Source: Christensenella sp. UBA6406
GTDB lineage: Bacteria; Bacillota; Clostridia; Christensenellales; UBA1242
DNA: 41,964 nt
Direction: 5' to 3'
Assembly (NCBI GenBank): GCA_002438625.1
Contig: DJPS01000015.1
Coordinates: 56,401 to 98,364 of the forward strand
Below, piece after piece: positions 31,948 through 40,766 of the stretch. Made by a program: the position numbers and the translations under genes. Numbering within the stretch: position 1 is the stretch's first letter; each line of letters begins with the position of its first letter. Under the pieces are notes generated by a model. It saw nothing but the letters and a program-made list of their open reading frames with translations. It had not been told where the DNA came from and made no database searches.

Positions 31948-31973
31948 AATGCCTTTTATTTGGGGCATTTTTT
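31948..31973 (+). terminator. Terminator after ylxY
   Basis: AATGCC (31948-31953) pairs with GGCATT (31964-31969), extended by two T-G pairs inside. It is followed by T run 31968-31973. It lies about 245 bases after the ylxY stop. Confidence 0.7.
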
Positions 31974-32054
31974 ATTAAATTAGTGCGTTTTTGCTGTTAA
32001 GTGGGAAAAAGTGTAAAATTTGAGGTGAAATTTACATTAATTTATGTAAAATTA

Positions 32055-32083
32055 TTGACATTTTTACATTTTTTCTATATAAT
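32055..32083 (+). promoter_or_regulatory. Promoter of the second AAA ATPase gene
   Basis: Perfect TTGACA (32055-32060), 17 bases, perfect TATAAT (32078-32083). It lies about 35 bases before the GTG start, giving a very short leader. Confidence 0.8.
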
Positions 32084-32117
32084 AATTATGGATAATAAAA
32101 AAGTGTTGGTGAATTAA

Positions 32118-33428
32118 GTGTATAGAAAGATTTATAAAGATTTAATTAAATGGAAAAATAATCAATTTAGAAAGCCACTAATTTTGCAAGGTGCAAGGCA
32201 AGTTGGAAAGACATACATTGTAAACATATTTGGGGAAAAGGAGTATGAGAATGTTGCGTATTTTAATTTTGAGAAGGATGAAGAATTAAAAAATATATTT
32301 GCCGATTTAAATCCTAGAAAGATTGTGGAGCGATTGGAATATTTAAGGCGGACAAAGATTGTGGAAGGGTCAACTTTGATTATCTTTGATGAGATACAGG
32401 CGTGTCCACGGGCATTGACTTCGCTTAAATATTTTAATGAAGAAGCGAATGGATTTCATATAATTGCACTTGGTTCGCTTTTGGGGGTTGCTGTGAATAG
32501 GGAGCAGTTTTCATTTCCTGTTGGCAAGGTTGAATTTAAGACAATGTATGCGATGGATTTTGAGGAATTTTTACTGGCTCTTGGTGAAGATTTGCTTATA
32601 AAGGAGATTAGGGAGAGTTATAGTGAGAATAGGGCGATGATTTTTCACGAGAGAGCGATTGAGTTATATAGGCAATTTTTGGTTGTTGGGGGGATGCCTG
32701 AGATTGTGTTGAGTTTTGTGCAGAATAGGAATTTAGTGCTTGTTAGGGAGAAACAAATAGATATAATTAATTCATATTTTGATGATATGAGCAAATATAA
32801 CACTGCGACTGAGATATCAAAGACAAGGTTGCTATATAGGAATATGTGCATTCAACTTACGAAAGAGAACAAGAAGTTTATGTATAAGACGGTTAAAGAA
32901 AGCGGGCGAGCGAGTGAGTTTGAAAACGCCATTGAGTGGCTTTGTTTGTCTGGGGTTGCGGGCAGGCTTTTTAGGCTTACGCAAGTTAAGTTGCCGTTTG
33001 ATGCATATGCTTCGCTAAGTGATTTTAAGTTTTATGTTAATGATGTGGGGTTGTGTTGTGCATTGCTTAAAGTTTTGCCGAGTGATGTTTTAAACGAGAA
33101 TGAAATGTTGAACGACTTTAAAGGTGGGCTTGCTGAAAATTATGTATATAATCAACTTTTAATCAATAACATATCCGCATTTTATTGGGTTGGTGGCAAC
33201 AATAATGCAGAGATTGATTTTATTGTTAGAATTGGGGGAGAGATTGTGCCGATTGAAGTGAAATCTGGTGAGCACACAAGGTCAAGAAGTTTGGCTGAGT
33301 TTGGCAAGCAGTTTAATCCGAATTTAAGCATAAGGATTTCGCTTAAAAATTTTGGTTTTGAAAATGGAATAAAATCTATTCCGCTTTATGCAGCGTTTTG
33401 CTTAGATAATGGCGAGTTGGGCGGTTAA
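32118..33428 (+). CDS. AAA ATPase with DUF4143-type C-terminus (second copy, GTG start)
   Basis: A 436-residue member of the same broad AAA_14/DUF4143 family as the gene at 27063, but of another subgroup and clearly diverged. It starts at GTG 32118, giving the family-typical MYRKIYKDLIKWKN. Walker A is GARQVGKT (25-32), Walker B is LIIFDEIQ (87-94), and ALGSLLGVAVNRE follows. The end carries AEIDFIVRIGGEIVPIEVKSG (364-384) with Asp367, Glu380 and Lys382, a PD-(D/E)XK-like pattern. It lies between ylxY and ftsK with its own strong promoter. Function of the family is unsettled. Confidence 0.88.
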   Translation: MYRKIYKDLIKWKNNQFRKPLILQGARQVGKTYIVNIFGEKEYENVAYFNFEKDEELKNIFADLNPRKIVERLEYLRRTKIVEGSTLIIFDEIQACPRALTSLKYFNEEANGFHIIALGSLLGVAVNREQFSFPVGKVEFKTMYAMDFEEFLLALGEDLLIKEIRESYSENRAMIFHERAIELYRQFLVVGGMPEIVLSFVQNRNLVLVREKQIDIINSYFDDMSKYNTATEISKTRLLYRNMCIQLTKENKKFMYKTVKESGRASEFENAIEWLCLSGVAGRLFRLTQVKLPFDAYASLSDFKFYVNDVGLCCALLKVLPSDVLNENEMLNDFKGGLAENYVYNQLLINNISAFYWVGGNNNAEIDFIVRIGGEIVPIEVKSGEHTRSRSLAEFGKQFNPNLSIRISLKNFGFENGIKSIPLYAAFCLDNGELGG

Positions 33429-33535
33429 ATTTATATAATTTATCATTTTTGTGGCTAATTATGTTTGAGTGATAGGGTAGGTTAAGTGATTGAGAAAAAT
33501 TGACAAAAAATTTTTGGATTATTTAGTCTAAACTA

Positions 33536-33564
33536 TTGCTCATTTTATTATTTTTTGATATAAT
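33536..33564 (+). promoter_or_regulatory. Promoter of ftsK
   Basis: TTGCTC (33536-33541), 17 bases, TATAAT (33559-33564) with TGA before it (extended -10). The leader to the ftsK ATG would be about 100 bases. Confidence 0.65.
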
Positions 33565-33672
33565 TGACATAGATAAATAATTGTTAAATAATTTCAATAA
33601 TTTAAAATTGGACTTTGCAATTTTAGGCGGATGGGTTGCGTTGCGTTTTAAATTTTGTACGGAGTGGTTTTA

Positions 33673-36600
33673 ATGGGAAAAAATTTAGATTATTCTACAA
33701 AAAAGAAGATTGTTTTTGGTGCGTTAATCTTTTTGGGGATTACATTGCTTTGTCTTGTAACAAATTTATTTTCTTTTTATAAAAGTTTTTTAATTGGGAC
33801 ATTTGGACTTATAACATATCCTGCAATTATCATTGCTATGATTTTTTGCGGGCTTTACATTGCAAATAAAGTGGTCAGTTTTGATAAAAAAGTGCTAGGG
33901 TTATCCATAGCAACATTGTGTTTGTTTTTGTGTATATTGCAAATGGCACTTACGGCAAATTTAGATTTTAGCAGTTTTGCATCTTTTGTTGGGGCGTCAT
34001 ATGAGAGCAAGGCAACACCTGCGGGGTCTTTGTTTTCAATATTGATTTATCCTTTTAAATATTTATTGTTTGACATTGGTGCATATATTGTGTTTTCAAT
34101 AGCAATCATTGCTCTTGTTGCTTATATGATTGATATGTATTATGATAGGTCAAGGAGCAAAGAGAGAACGGTTGGGGCTAAGGTTGAGCATTTTGATAGA
34201 ACTGATAGGACTGATAGATCGGAAAGGGTTGAAAAGTTTGACAAAGTGGCAGGGCAAGGTCAAGGTGCAAGTGATGGCGTTTCTTCTATGGAACTAAGGG
34301 CAAGTGCGGACAGGCTTAGCAGTAACAATGCGGATATGTATGAAGATTTTGGTGGTTGCTTAGGAAATGGCGGAAATGCTGTAAATAACAATGGGCAATA
34401 TAATCAAAATTATTCTTCAACTTCTAATGAATCAATAATTAATGGCTCATTTGACAAGAATGGCAATAATTTAATGGAAGGCTATCATTTAAATGCGGAA
34501 GGCGAGATAAATAGAAATGCTAATATGATGCAAAATGGATTAAATTCTAATTCAATACATAATGGCAATAATAATGGTGCATATGTTGGTGGCGGTTTAA
34601 GTGGCAACGAAAGTGGTGAAAGTCAAAAGGATAGAGAAAAGTTGCTCACTGATAGGGTTAAGGCAAAACTTGGGCTGATTGATAGTGCGGATGATTATGA
34701 AGATGAAGAAGATGCGGAAGATTATGGTGCGGGGAAAAGTGATGCGTTTAAGTTGCTTTATCCGCAAAAGTGTAAAGGCAAAAATGATTCAAATTATAAA
34801 GGCAAATCTTCTTCATTAAATTCAATAAATAGATATTTTGATAACTCTTCATCAAGGGGCAAAAAGGTTGATGATGAAGAATATAAGGCGAAATACAGAG
34901 AATACACCACTCAAAAATACAACATTGGTTATAGCAATTTAAATAATGCGGTAAGTGCGGGTGGTTCACCTATGGACGGTATCATAAGCGGGGATGATTA
35001 TAGGAGCAAAAGCAAGGCATCATCCTCTAAATATGCAAATGGCAATAATTCATCATCTTCATCAATTTTTAGTGATAAAGACAAGCAAAAGACAGATGAA
35101 GTGTTTGGCGGAATGAAAGCGGATTTAAATTTACATAAAAAGGTTGTAAGCAAGCGAATGGGTGATGGATTGATTATGACTGATGTTGTGGAAGAATATA
35201 ACGATGTTGATGCGAACCCAAGCACATTTACGGGTGAAGATGTTTCTCAAATTGATAGATTTGACGTGGGCAATAACGGTGGCATTCTTAGCGAAAATGC
35301 AAATGGCTATGGTGGCGGTTTTAATTATGGGGCAAGTCAAAATGCGTTTATGCAAAATAATTATGCTGAAACTAAGGCAAATTATAGAGAAAATTATAAT
35401 GATAATCAAAATCAATTTAATTCAAATGTAAATCTTAATTCAAGTGTAAGCAATGGTAACTCTATTTTTGGTGGAAATGGGCAAAGCAGATTTAAAAGTG
35501 ATATAATCGCTGGAAATAGCGAAAATTGCATAAAATCTAATGTGCAAAATCATTCTTTTGGTGCGGTTGAAAATGTTGGAAATGTAAGTGAGAGTGAGAG
35601 CAATAGCAAAGAAAATGAAATAAATCAAATTAAGCCAATTTTAAAAGTTGAAGGCAAAGAAGTTGAAATTGATGATAATGATTTAACTCCATTTGATAGT
35701 TCTAATGTTGAAAATGAAAAGTTGGGTGTTGATAGCAGAAGCGGAGATAATTTTGAAAGTCAAAGTAATTTAATAAATGAAAATCAATCCGATTTAGAAA
35801 ATGTTGAGGATGAAGATAAAGAAGTTGGAAGAAATTCATTTGGTGCAACAATTTTGCCAAAGAGTGATAATTTAGCAATAAACACAGAATGCGAAAGTGA
35901 AAACGAGATTAATGATGAAAAGTTGATTGATACATTTGATGAAATTTCCTTAACTCCATCAAAGTCAAATCATTTTGATAATGCGAGTGTATATGAAGAT
36001 GATGCGGTGCAAAATCAAATTAGTGGTGGCTCTAATGATTTTGGGAATGAGAGTGAATGCGATAGCGGAAGCTATGGTGAAAGTGCAAGTTTGGACAATG
36101 CGGATGATTTTGATGATGAAAAAGATGTTGAAAATGGAAATGTAAGCAATTCAAATTTAAATAATTCAAATAATCAAAATTTGAAAGCGAATGAAAATAG
36201 GGCTGAAAGTGTTAGCAAAGTTGCAAATGAGAATAAACCATTAAAATCAATTTTTGAAAAGGAAAATGAAAGGAAAGCTGAACTTGAAAAGGCAGATGTG
36301 CCATATGTTCCGCCAAAACCATATAATCATCCGCCAGTTGAATTTTTAACTGTGGAATCAACGGATATGAGTGAGTTGGTTGATGATACGGAGCATAAGT
36401 CGCAAGTTTTGGAATCTTCGCTTGAAAGTTTCAAAGTTCCTGCAAAAGTTTCTAATGTTGTTATAGGTCCAACTGTAACAAGGTATGAAATGACAATGCC
36501 TGCGGGGATTTCAGTTAAAAAGATTGTCAATTATGCTGATGATATTGCAATGGCTTTGGCTGCAAAAGGTGGCATTCGTATTGAGGCTCCAATCCCTGGC

Positions 36601-37773
36601 AAGAATGCGGTGGGCATTGAAGTGCCTAATGATAAGCGTGCATCAATAGGGTTCAAGGAAGTGTTTGAAAGTGGAGAGTTTTATAAAGATAGCAATCCTT
36701 TGAACTTTGTTTTGGGTAAAGATATCAATGGTAAATTTATATTTTGCAACTTGGCGAAAGCACCGCATTTGCTTGTGGCTGGTTCAACAGGAAGCGGAAA
36801 GAGTGTGTGTTTAAATATTTTAATTTTAAGCATTATTTATAAGAGTTCGCCTGAGGATGTGCGTTTAGTGCTTGTTGACCCTAAGCGTGTAGAGTTTGCA
36901 ATTTATGAAGGTTTGCCACATTTAATGTTGCCAAACATCATAACCGAACCTGAAAAGGCGGTCAACACATTCACTTGGGCAATAAATGAAATGGAAAAGA
37001 GATATACTTTGTTCCAAAGTTACAAAGTTAGGGACATTGGCGAATATAATAAGTTGCCAGACATTGTTGCAAAGAAGAAGCCTAAAATGCCATATGTTGT
37101 TATAATTGTTGATGAACTTGCCGATTTAATGACAGTGTGCAAGAAAGAAATTGAAGATAAGATTGCAAGAATTGCTGCGAAAGCGAGAAGTGCGGGCATA
37201 CATTTAGTGCTTGCAACGCAAAGACCTTCAATAGATGTAATTACGGGAACGATTAAGAATAACTTCCCAACTAGAATTGCGTTTTCATTAACCGCATATG
37301 CTGATAGTAAGACAATTTTGGATCAAGGTGGAGCGGAGAAGTTGCTGGGTAAAGGTGATATGCTTTATGCACCACAAGACCAAAACGAACCTACAAGAAT
37401 TCAGGCACCATTTGTTACAGGTGGAGAGATAAACGACATTGTTGATTATGTTAAATCTCATAATGAGGCTTGTTATGAAGATAACATTGTCAATAAAATG
37501 CTAAACAAAGGCGGTGGCGAGCATAAGGGTGTGGGGGTTAAAGACCCAACCGAAGATGAAATGTTTGTGCCAGCGTTAAAAGTTGTAATTGAAACAAATC
37601 AAGCATCATCTTCTCTTCTTCAAAGGAAGTTGTCGCTTGGATGGAATAGGGCATCTAAACTTACGGATGCAATGGAAGATATGGGCTATATCAGCAGACC
37701 AGATGGCAATAATAAGAGACAAATTTTAATTACGAAAGAGCAGTTTAGAGAGTTGTATGGTGATATAGATTAA
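33673..37773 (+). CDS. ftsK: FtsK/SpoIIIE DNA translocase with very long Asn/Ser-rich linker
   Basis: A hexameric DNA pump that moves chromosome ends through the closing septum or into the spore. The 1,366 residues comprise four membrane helices (within about 10-160), a linker of about 700 residues (about 165-870), and the motor. The motor has Walker A GSTGSGKS (1037-1044) and Walker B VVIIVDELADL (Asp1147), and ends in a winged-helix gamma domain (about 1297-1366, SSLLQRKLSLGWNRASKL). The linker is low complexity, rich in Asn, Ser, Gly, Asp and Glu. B. subtilis SpoIIIE has under 800 residues. Start ATG 33673 follows GGAG; the frame is unbroken. Confidence 0.95.
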   Translation: MGKNLDYSTKKKIVFGALIFLGITLLCLVTNLFSFYKSFLIGTFGLITYPAIIIAMIFCGLYIANKVVSFDKKVLGLSIATLCLFLCILQMALTANLDFSSFASFVGASYESKATPAGSLFSILIYPFKYLLFDIGAYIVFSIAIIALVAYMIDMYYDRSRSKERTVGAKVEHFDRTDRTDRSERVEKFDKVAGQGQGASDGVSSMELRASADRLSSNNADMYEDFGGCLGNGGNAVNNNGQYNQNYSSTSNESIINGSFDKNGNNLMEGYHLNAEGEINRNANMMQNGLNSNSIHNGNNNGAYVGGGLSGNESGESQKDREKLLTDRVKAKLGLIDSADDYEDEEDAEDYGAGKSDAFKLLYPQKCKGKNDSNYKGKSSSLNSINRYFDNSSSRGKKVDDEEYKAKYREYTTQKYNIGYSNLNNAVSAGGSPMDGIISGDDYRSKSKASSSKYANGNNSSSSSIFSDKDKQKTDEVFGGMKADLNLHKKVVSKRMGDGLIMTDVVEEYNDVDANPSTFTGEDVSQIDRFDVGNNGGILSENANGYGGGFNYGASQNAFMQNNYAETKANYRENYNDNQNQFNSNVNLNSSVSNGNSIFGGNGQSRFKSDIIAGNSENCIKSNVQNHSFGAVENVGNVSESESNSKENEINQIKPILKVEGKEVEIDDNDLTPFDSSNVENEKLGVDSRSGDNFESQSNLINENQSDLENVEDEDKEVGRNSFGATILPKSDNLAINTECESENEINDEKLIDTFDEISLTPSKSNHFDNASVYEDDAVQNQISGGSNDFGNESECDSGSYGESASLDNADDFDDEKDVENGNVSNSNLNNSNNQNLKANENRAESVSKVANENKPLKSIFEKENERKAELEKADVPYVPPKPYNHPPVEFLTVESTDMSELVDDTEHKSQVLESSLESFKVPAKVSNVVIGPTVTRYEMTMPAGISVKKIVNYADDIAMALAAKGGIRIEAPIPGKNAVGIEVPNDKRASIGFKEVFESGEFYKDSNPLNFVLGKDINGKFIFCNLAKAPHLLVAGSTGSGKSVCLNILILSIIYKSSPEDVRLVLVDPKRVEFAIYEGLPHLMLPNIITEPEKAVNTFTWAINEMEKRYTLFQSYKVRDIGEYNKLPDIVAKKKPKMPYVVIIVDELADLMTVCKKEIEDKIARIAAKARSAGIHLVLATQRPSIDVITGTIKNNFPTRIAFSLTAYADSKTILDQGGAEKLLGKGDMLYAPQDQNEPTRIQAPFVTGGEINDIVDYVKSHNEACYEDNIVNKMLNKGGGEHKGVGVKDPTEDEMFVPALKVVIETNQASSSLLQRKLSLGWNRASKLTDAMEDMGYISRPDGNNKRQILITKEQFRELYGDID

Positions 37774-37831
37774 GATATAAATTTAATTGATTTTCTTTAC
37801 TAAAAAAATAGATAAATTAGGATAAAAAATA

Positions 37832-39151
37832 ATGAAAGTAGAAGAACTAAAAGAGAAAAAAGTTGGAATGATTGCACTTGGTTGCGATAAGAATAGGGTT
37901 GATGCGGAAAAGATGCTTGCAAGGCTTAAAAGTTTTGGTTTCAACTTGGTTGCCGACCTTGAAAGTGCGGATGTTGTGATAGTGAACACTTGTGCATTTT
38001 TACAAAGTGCAAGGGATGAGGCTTATGGGGCGATAGGCGAGTGCATTGACTATAAGAAGCAAGGAAAACTTGAAAAGATAGTTGTAACAGGTTGTTTGAA
38101 TAGGTATAAGAAGGACACTGATGCGGAAATATTAAATTATATAGATGAATTTGTGCCGATTGATGAAAATGATAAAATTGTTTTTCATATTGCATCACTT
38201 TACAATGTGGAAGTTAAAGATGCGTATGGACTTGATAGCGATAGAATTGTTACAACGCCAACCCACATTGCTTATTTAAAAATTGCGGATGGTTGCAATA
38301 ATGCGTGTGCCTATTGCACCATACCTGCGATTAGGGGAAAATATAGGTCTAGAAAGATTGAAGATGTAGTGAACGAGGCGAAAGAACTTGCTAAGAACGG
38401 GGTTAGGGAGATTTTGCTTGTTGCACAAGATGTAACAAGGTATGGCACTGACCTTTATGGCGAGTCTAAGTTGATTGAGTTGCTTGAAAAGTTGAGTGAT
38501 ATCAATGATTTAATTTGGATAAGATTGCATTATTGTTACCCTGAAAACATAACAGATGAGTTGCTGGCATTTATAAAAGCAAATGACAAAATGTGTAAAT
38601 ATTTAGATATGCCTCTTCAAAGTGCGTCAAATGACACGCTTAAAGCAATGAGGAGGAGAAACACAAGCGAGCAGGCGAGTGAGATTATATCTAAGTGCGA
38701 GGTTTATGGCATTGCTGTAAGGAGCACATTTATTGTGGGTTTCCCTGGTGAAACGAGAAAAGATTTTAAGAAATTGATTAGATTTTTAAAGGATAACAAG
38801 TTATCAAATGTAGGATTTTTTGCCTATTCTAGGGAAAAATATACGCTTGCATATGATATGGAAAATCAAGTGCCAGAGAAGGAGAAGGCGAGAAGGCTTA
38901 AAAAGGTGCAAAAGTTGCAAACTAAGTTATATGTGGCAAGGCAAAAGAAGAAAGTTGGGCAAATTTTAGATTGTATGATTGATGCCTATGATGCTGAAAA
39001 TGATTGGTATATAGGAAGAACGACTTTTGACAGTTATGAAGTGGACACAATTTGCTACATAAGTTCGCCTGACGAGTTGGTGATTGGTGAACTTGCAAGT
39101 GTTAAGATTACGGCTTCTAATGGTATAGATTTAATTGGGGAGGTTTTATAG
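37832..39151 (+). CDS. rimO: Ribosomal protein S12 methylthiotransferase RimO
   Basis: A radical-SAM enzyme that adds a methylthio group to an Asp of S12. The 439 residues show the N-terminal UPF0004 domain with three cluster cysteines (18, 54, 88), the radical-SAM motif CNNACAYC (Cys155, 159, 162) followed by TIPAIRGKYRSRKIEDV, and a C-terminal TRAM domain (about 375-439). The GCDKNRVDAE and IRGKYRSR sequences favour RimO over MiaB. It lies in the usual place between ftsK and pgsA; its last codons carry the pgsA ribosome binding site GGGGAGG. Confidence 0.93.
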   Translation: MKVEELKEKKVGMIALGCDKNRVDAEKMLARLKSFGFNLVADLESADVVIVNTCAFLQSARDEAYGAIGECIDYKKQGKLEKIVVTGCLNRYKKDTDAEILNYIDEFVPIDENDKIVFHIASLYNVEVKDAYGLDSDRIVTTPTHIAYLKIADGCNNACAYCTIPAIRGKYRSRKIEDVVNEAKELAKNGVREILLVAQDVTRYGTDLYGESKLIELLEKLSDINDLIWIRLHYCYPENITDELLAFIKANDKMCKYLDMPLQSASNDTLKAMRRRNTSEQASEIISKCEVYGIAVRSTFIVGFPGETRKDFKKLIRFLKDNKLSNVGFFAYSREKYTLAYDMENQVPEKEKARRLKKVQKLQTKLYVARQKKKVGQILDCMIDAYDAENDWYIGRTTFDSYEVDTICYISSPDELVIGELASVKITASNGIDLIGEVL

Positions 39152-39152
39152 G

Positions 39153-39848
39153 ATGACGATGAATAAAAATGTTCCAAATATCTTATCATTTATAAGAATA
39201 TTGCTTGTGCCATTCTTTGTTTTCTTCTATTTGGCAGATTTTATTGCGTGTGGGAAACTGGTTGCACTTATAATTTTCATTGTGGCAAGTTTAACTGATA
39301 TGATTGATGGAAAGATTGCAAGGAAATATAATTTGGTTTCCGATTTGGGCAAGTTGCTTGACCCGATTGCTGATAAGGTGCTTGTGCTGTCTGCACTTTT
39401 AATGGTAACTTATGATGGGACTGTCCCTGCACATTTTGGGTGCATAGCGGTTTTGATTATAATTGCTAGGGATTATGTTGTGGATGTTGTTAGGCAAATT
39501 GGGGCAAAAAGGGGAACGGTGATTCCTGCGGACATTTGGGGTAAATTGAAAACTATTGTTACAATGGTTTCATTAGTTTTGCTTATTGCTTATGCTTATG
39601 TAAATGTTGCGTTTAGTTTGGGTGCAACTGTTATGAGAGTGATTTTAGTTGTTTCACTTGCTTTGTTTGCTATTGCTGTTTTGCTTACAATTTTATCAGG
39701 TGCAAATTATTTAATTAAAAATAGAAATCTATTTTCAAATAAATTAAGTGCTGAAAATGCAAATAAAGATGATGCTAAGGGAAATGATGGCGATAAAGCG
39801 GTTGAAGTTGATGCAACTGGCAAGGTTGGTGACAAGGAAGAAAAATAG
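39153..39848 (+). CDS. pgsA: CDP-diacylglycerol-glycerol-3-phosphate phosphatidyltransferase
   Basis: Makes phosphatidylglycerol phosphate, the committed step to phosphatidylglycerol and cardiolipin, in the membrane. The 231 residues contain the CDP-alcohol phosphatidyltransferase motif with Asp49, Asp52, Gly53, Ala56, Arg57, Gly66, Asp70 and Asp74 (TDMIDGKIARKYN then GKLLDPIAD). There are about five membrane helices. A hydrophilic C-terminal tail (about 190-231, Lys/Asp/Gly-rich) is longer than usual. Start ATG 39153 is nine bases from GGGGAGG; the gene begins two bases after the rimO stop. Confidence 0.93.
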   Translation: MTMNKNVPNILSFIRILLVPFFVFFYLADFIACGKLVALIIFIVASLTDMIDGKIARKYNLVSDLGKLLDPIADKVLVLSALLMVTYDGTVPAHFGCIAVLIIIARDYVVDVVRQIGAKRGTVIPADIWGKLKTIVTMVSLVLLIAYAYVNVAFSLGATVMRVILVVSLALFAIAVLLTILSGANYLIKNRNLFSNKLSAENANKDDAKGNDGDKAVEVDATGKVGDKEEK

Positions 39849-39949
39849 AAAAGATAAAAAAATTAAGTAAAATGGAAAAAATATATAAATAAATTCTTTT
39901 GCATATTGAATTTGGTGTCTTTATGCAATGAAAGGGGATGAAGATTAAA

Positions 39950-40648
39950 ATGGAAAAAACTATAAATATGGTAGGTTACCTAAAAGAAGAGATTAATGCA
40001 TTTTTTGATAAAATTGACATTGATATGAAAGGTATCAACTTTGATGTGCAAGAGCGTTATTATGAAACAACTTTGAAATTAAGTGGGGATGATGAACTTG
40101 TAGAAGAATTTAACGATGCTTATAGGAGATTTATTGACACATTTAAATCATATGTTTATGGTGAAAATGAGGAGAATGTTTATAAATGTGCATATAAGTT
40201 GTTAAAAGAGAAGAAACTTAAAGTTGCTTTTTGTGAAGGTGTGAGTGCGGGCAGACTTGCGAGTGAGTTTGTTTGTCAAGCGGAAGATGATGTAAAGGAC
40301 ATTTTGGTAGAAGCAAATGTAAATTTAAGCAAGGAAAGTCAAATTAGAAGATTTGGCATTCAACCATCATTTTTTGAAAAATACAGTTTAGATAGCGTAG
40401 AAGGTGTATATGAAATTGCTAGGGGCGGGCTTTATGTGAGTACGGCAGACATTGTTGTTGCTACAAGTGGCGTGGCAAGCGATAACGAGCATTTACCTGA
40501 TAATGGAAAGTGTTTTATAGCAGTTGGGGACAATAAAGTTATCAATGTATTTAAGCATAATTTTGAAGGTAGCAAAAATAAGATTATGCAACAAGTGGCT
40601 AAATTTGCATTTTTGCATTTAATTAGAAAAGTTAGAAACGATGCGTAA
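39950..40648 (+). CDS. cinA: Shortened CinA-like protein, active site degenerate
   Basis: By position (pgsA-cinA-recA) and sequence this corresponds to the C-terminal part of CinA (nicotinamide-nucleotide amidase). It has 232 residues instead of about 410, lacking the N-terminal MoCF domain. YGENEENVYKCAYKLLKEKK matches the usual lead-in to the amidase domain. However, the active-site ESCTGG is EGVSAG here, and the usual SNEAK is LSKESQ. The region VVATSGVASD aligns with the usual ITGIAGPGG. It is therefore probably not an active amidase. Start ATG 39950 is chosen over 39938 because AAAGGGG lies directly before the latter. Confidence 0.75.
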   Translation: MEKTINMVGYLKEEINAFFDKIDIDMKGINFDVQERYYETTLKLSGDDELVEEFNDAYRRFIDTFKSYVYGENEENVYKCAYKLLKEKKLKVAFCEGVSAGRLASEFVCQAEDDVKDILVEANVNLSKESQIRRFGIQPSFFEKYSLDSVEGVYEIARGGLYVSTADIVVATSGVASDNEHLPDNGKCFIAVGDNKVINVFKHNFEGSKNKIMQQVAKFAFLHLIRKVRNDA

Positions 40649-40766
40649 AATTTCTAAAATAAAATAATTAATAATGCAATTTGATTTTAATTTTAAATTA
40701 ATTTTGATTTATCATTTTAGGATAAGCTGATTTTAAGATAAATAGGATAAAAGGAACGGTTAAAAT

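Larger units (their letters stand above)
31704..32117. other. Spacer between ylxY and the second AAA ATPase
   Basis: A 414-base A+T-rich gap. It holds a terminator (31948-31973), a promoter (32055-32083), and a copy of a diverged short repeat at 31901-31924 also seen at 21171-21190. No gene is seen. Confidence 0.6.

Noticed and set aside
33655..33672. Upstream TTG start for ftsK
   Set aside because: The GGAG site at 33661-33664 lies after it and fits the ATG at 33673.
34165..36285. Frameshift or pseudogene in the ftsK linker
   Set aside because: One frame is open throughout and leads in phase into an intact motor and gamma domain.
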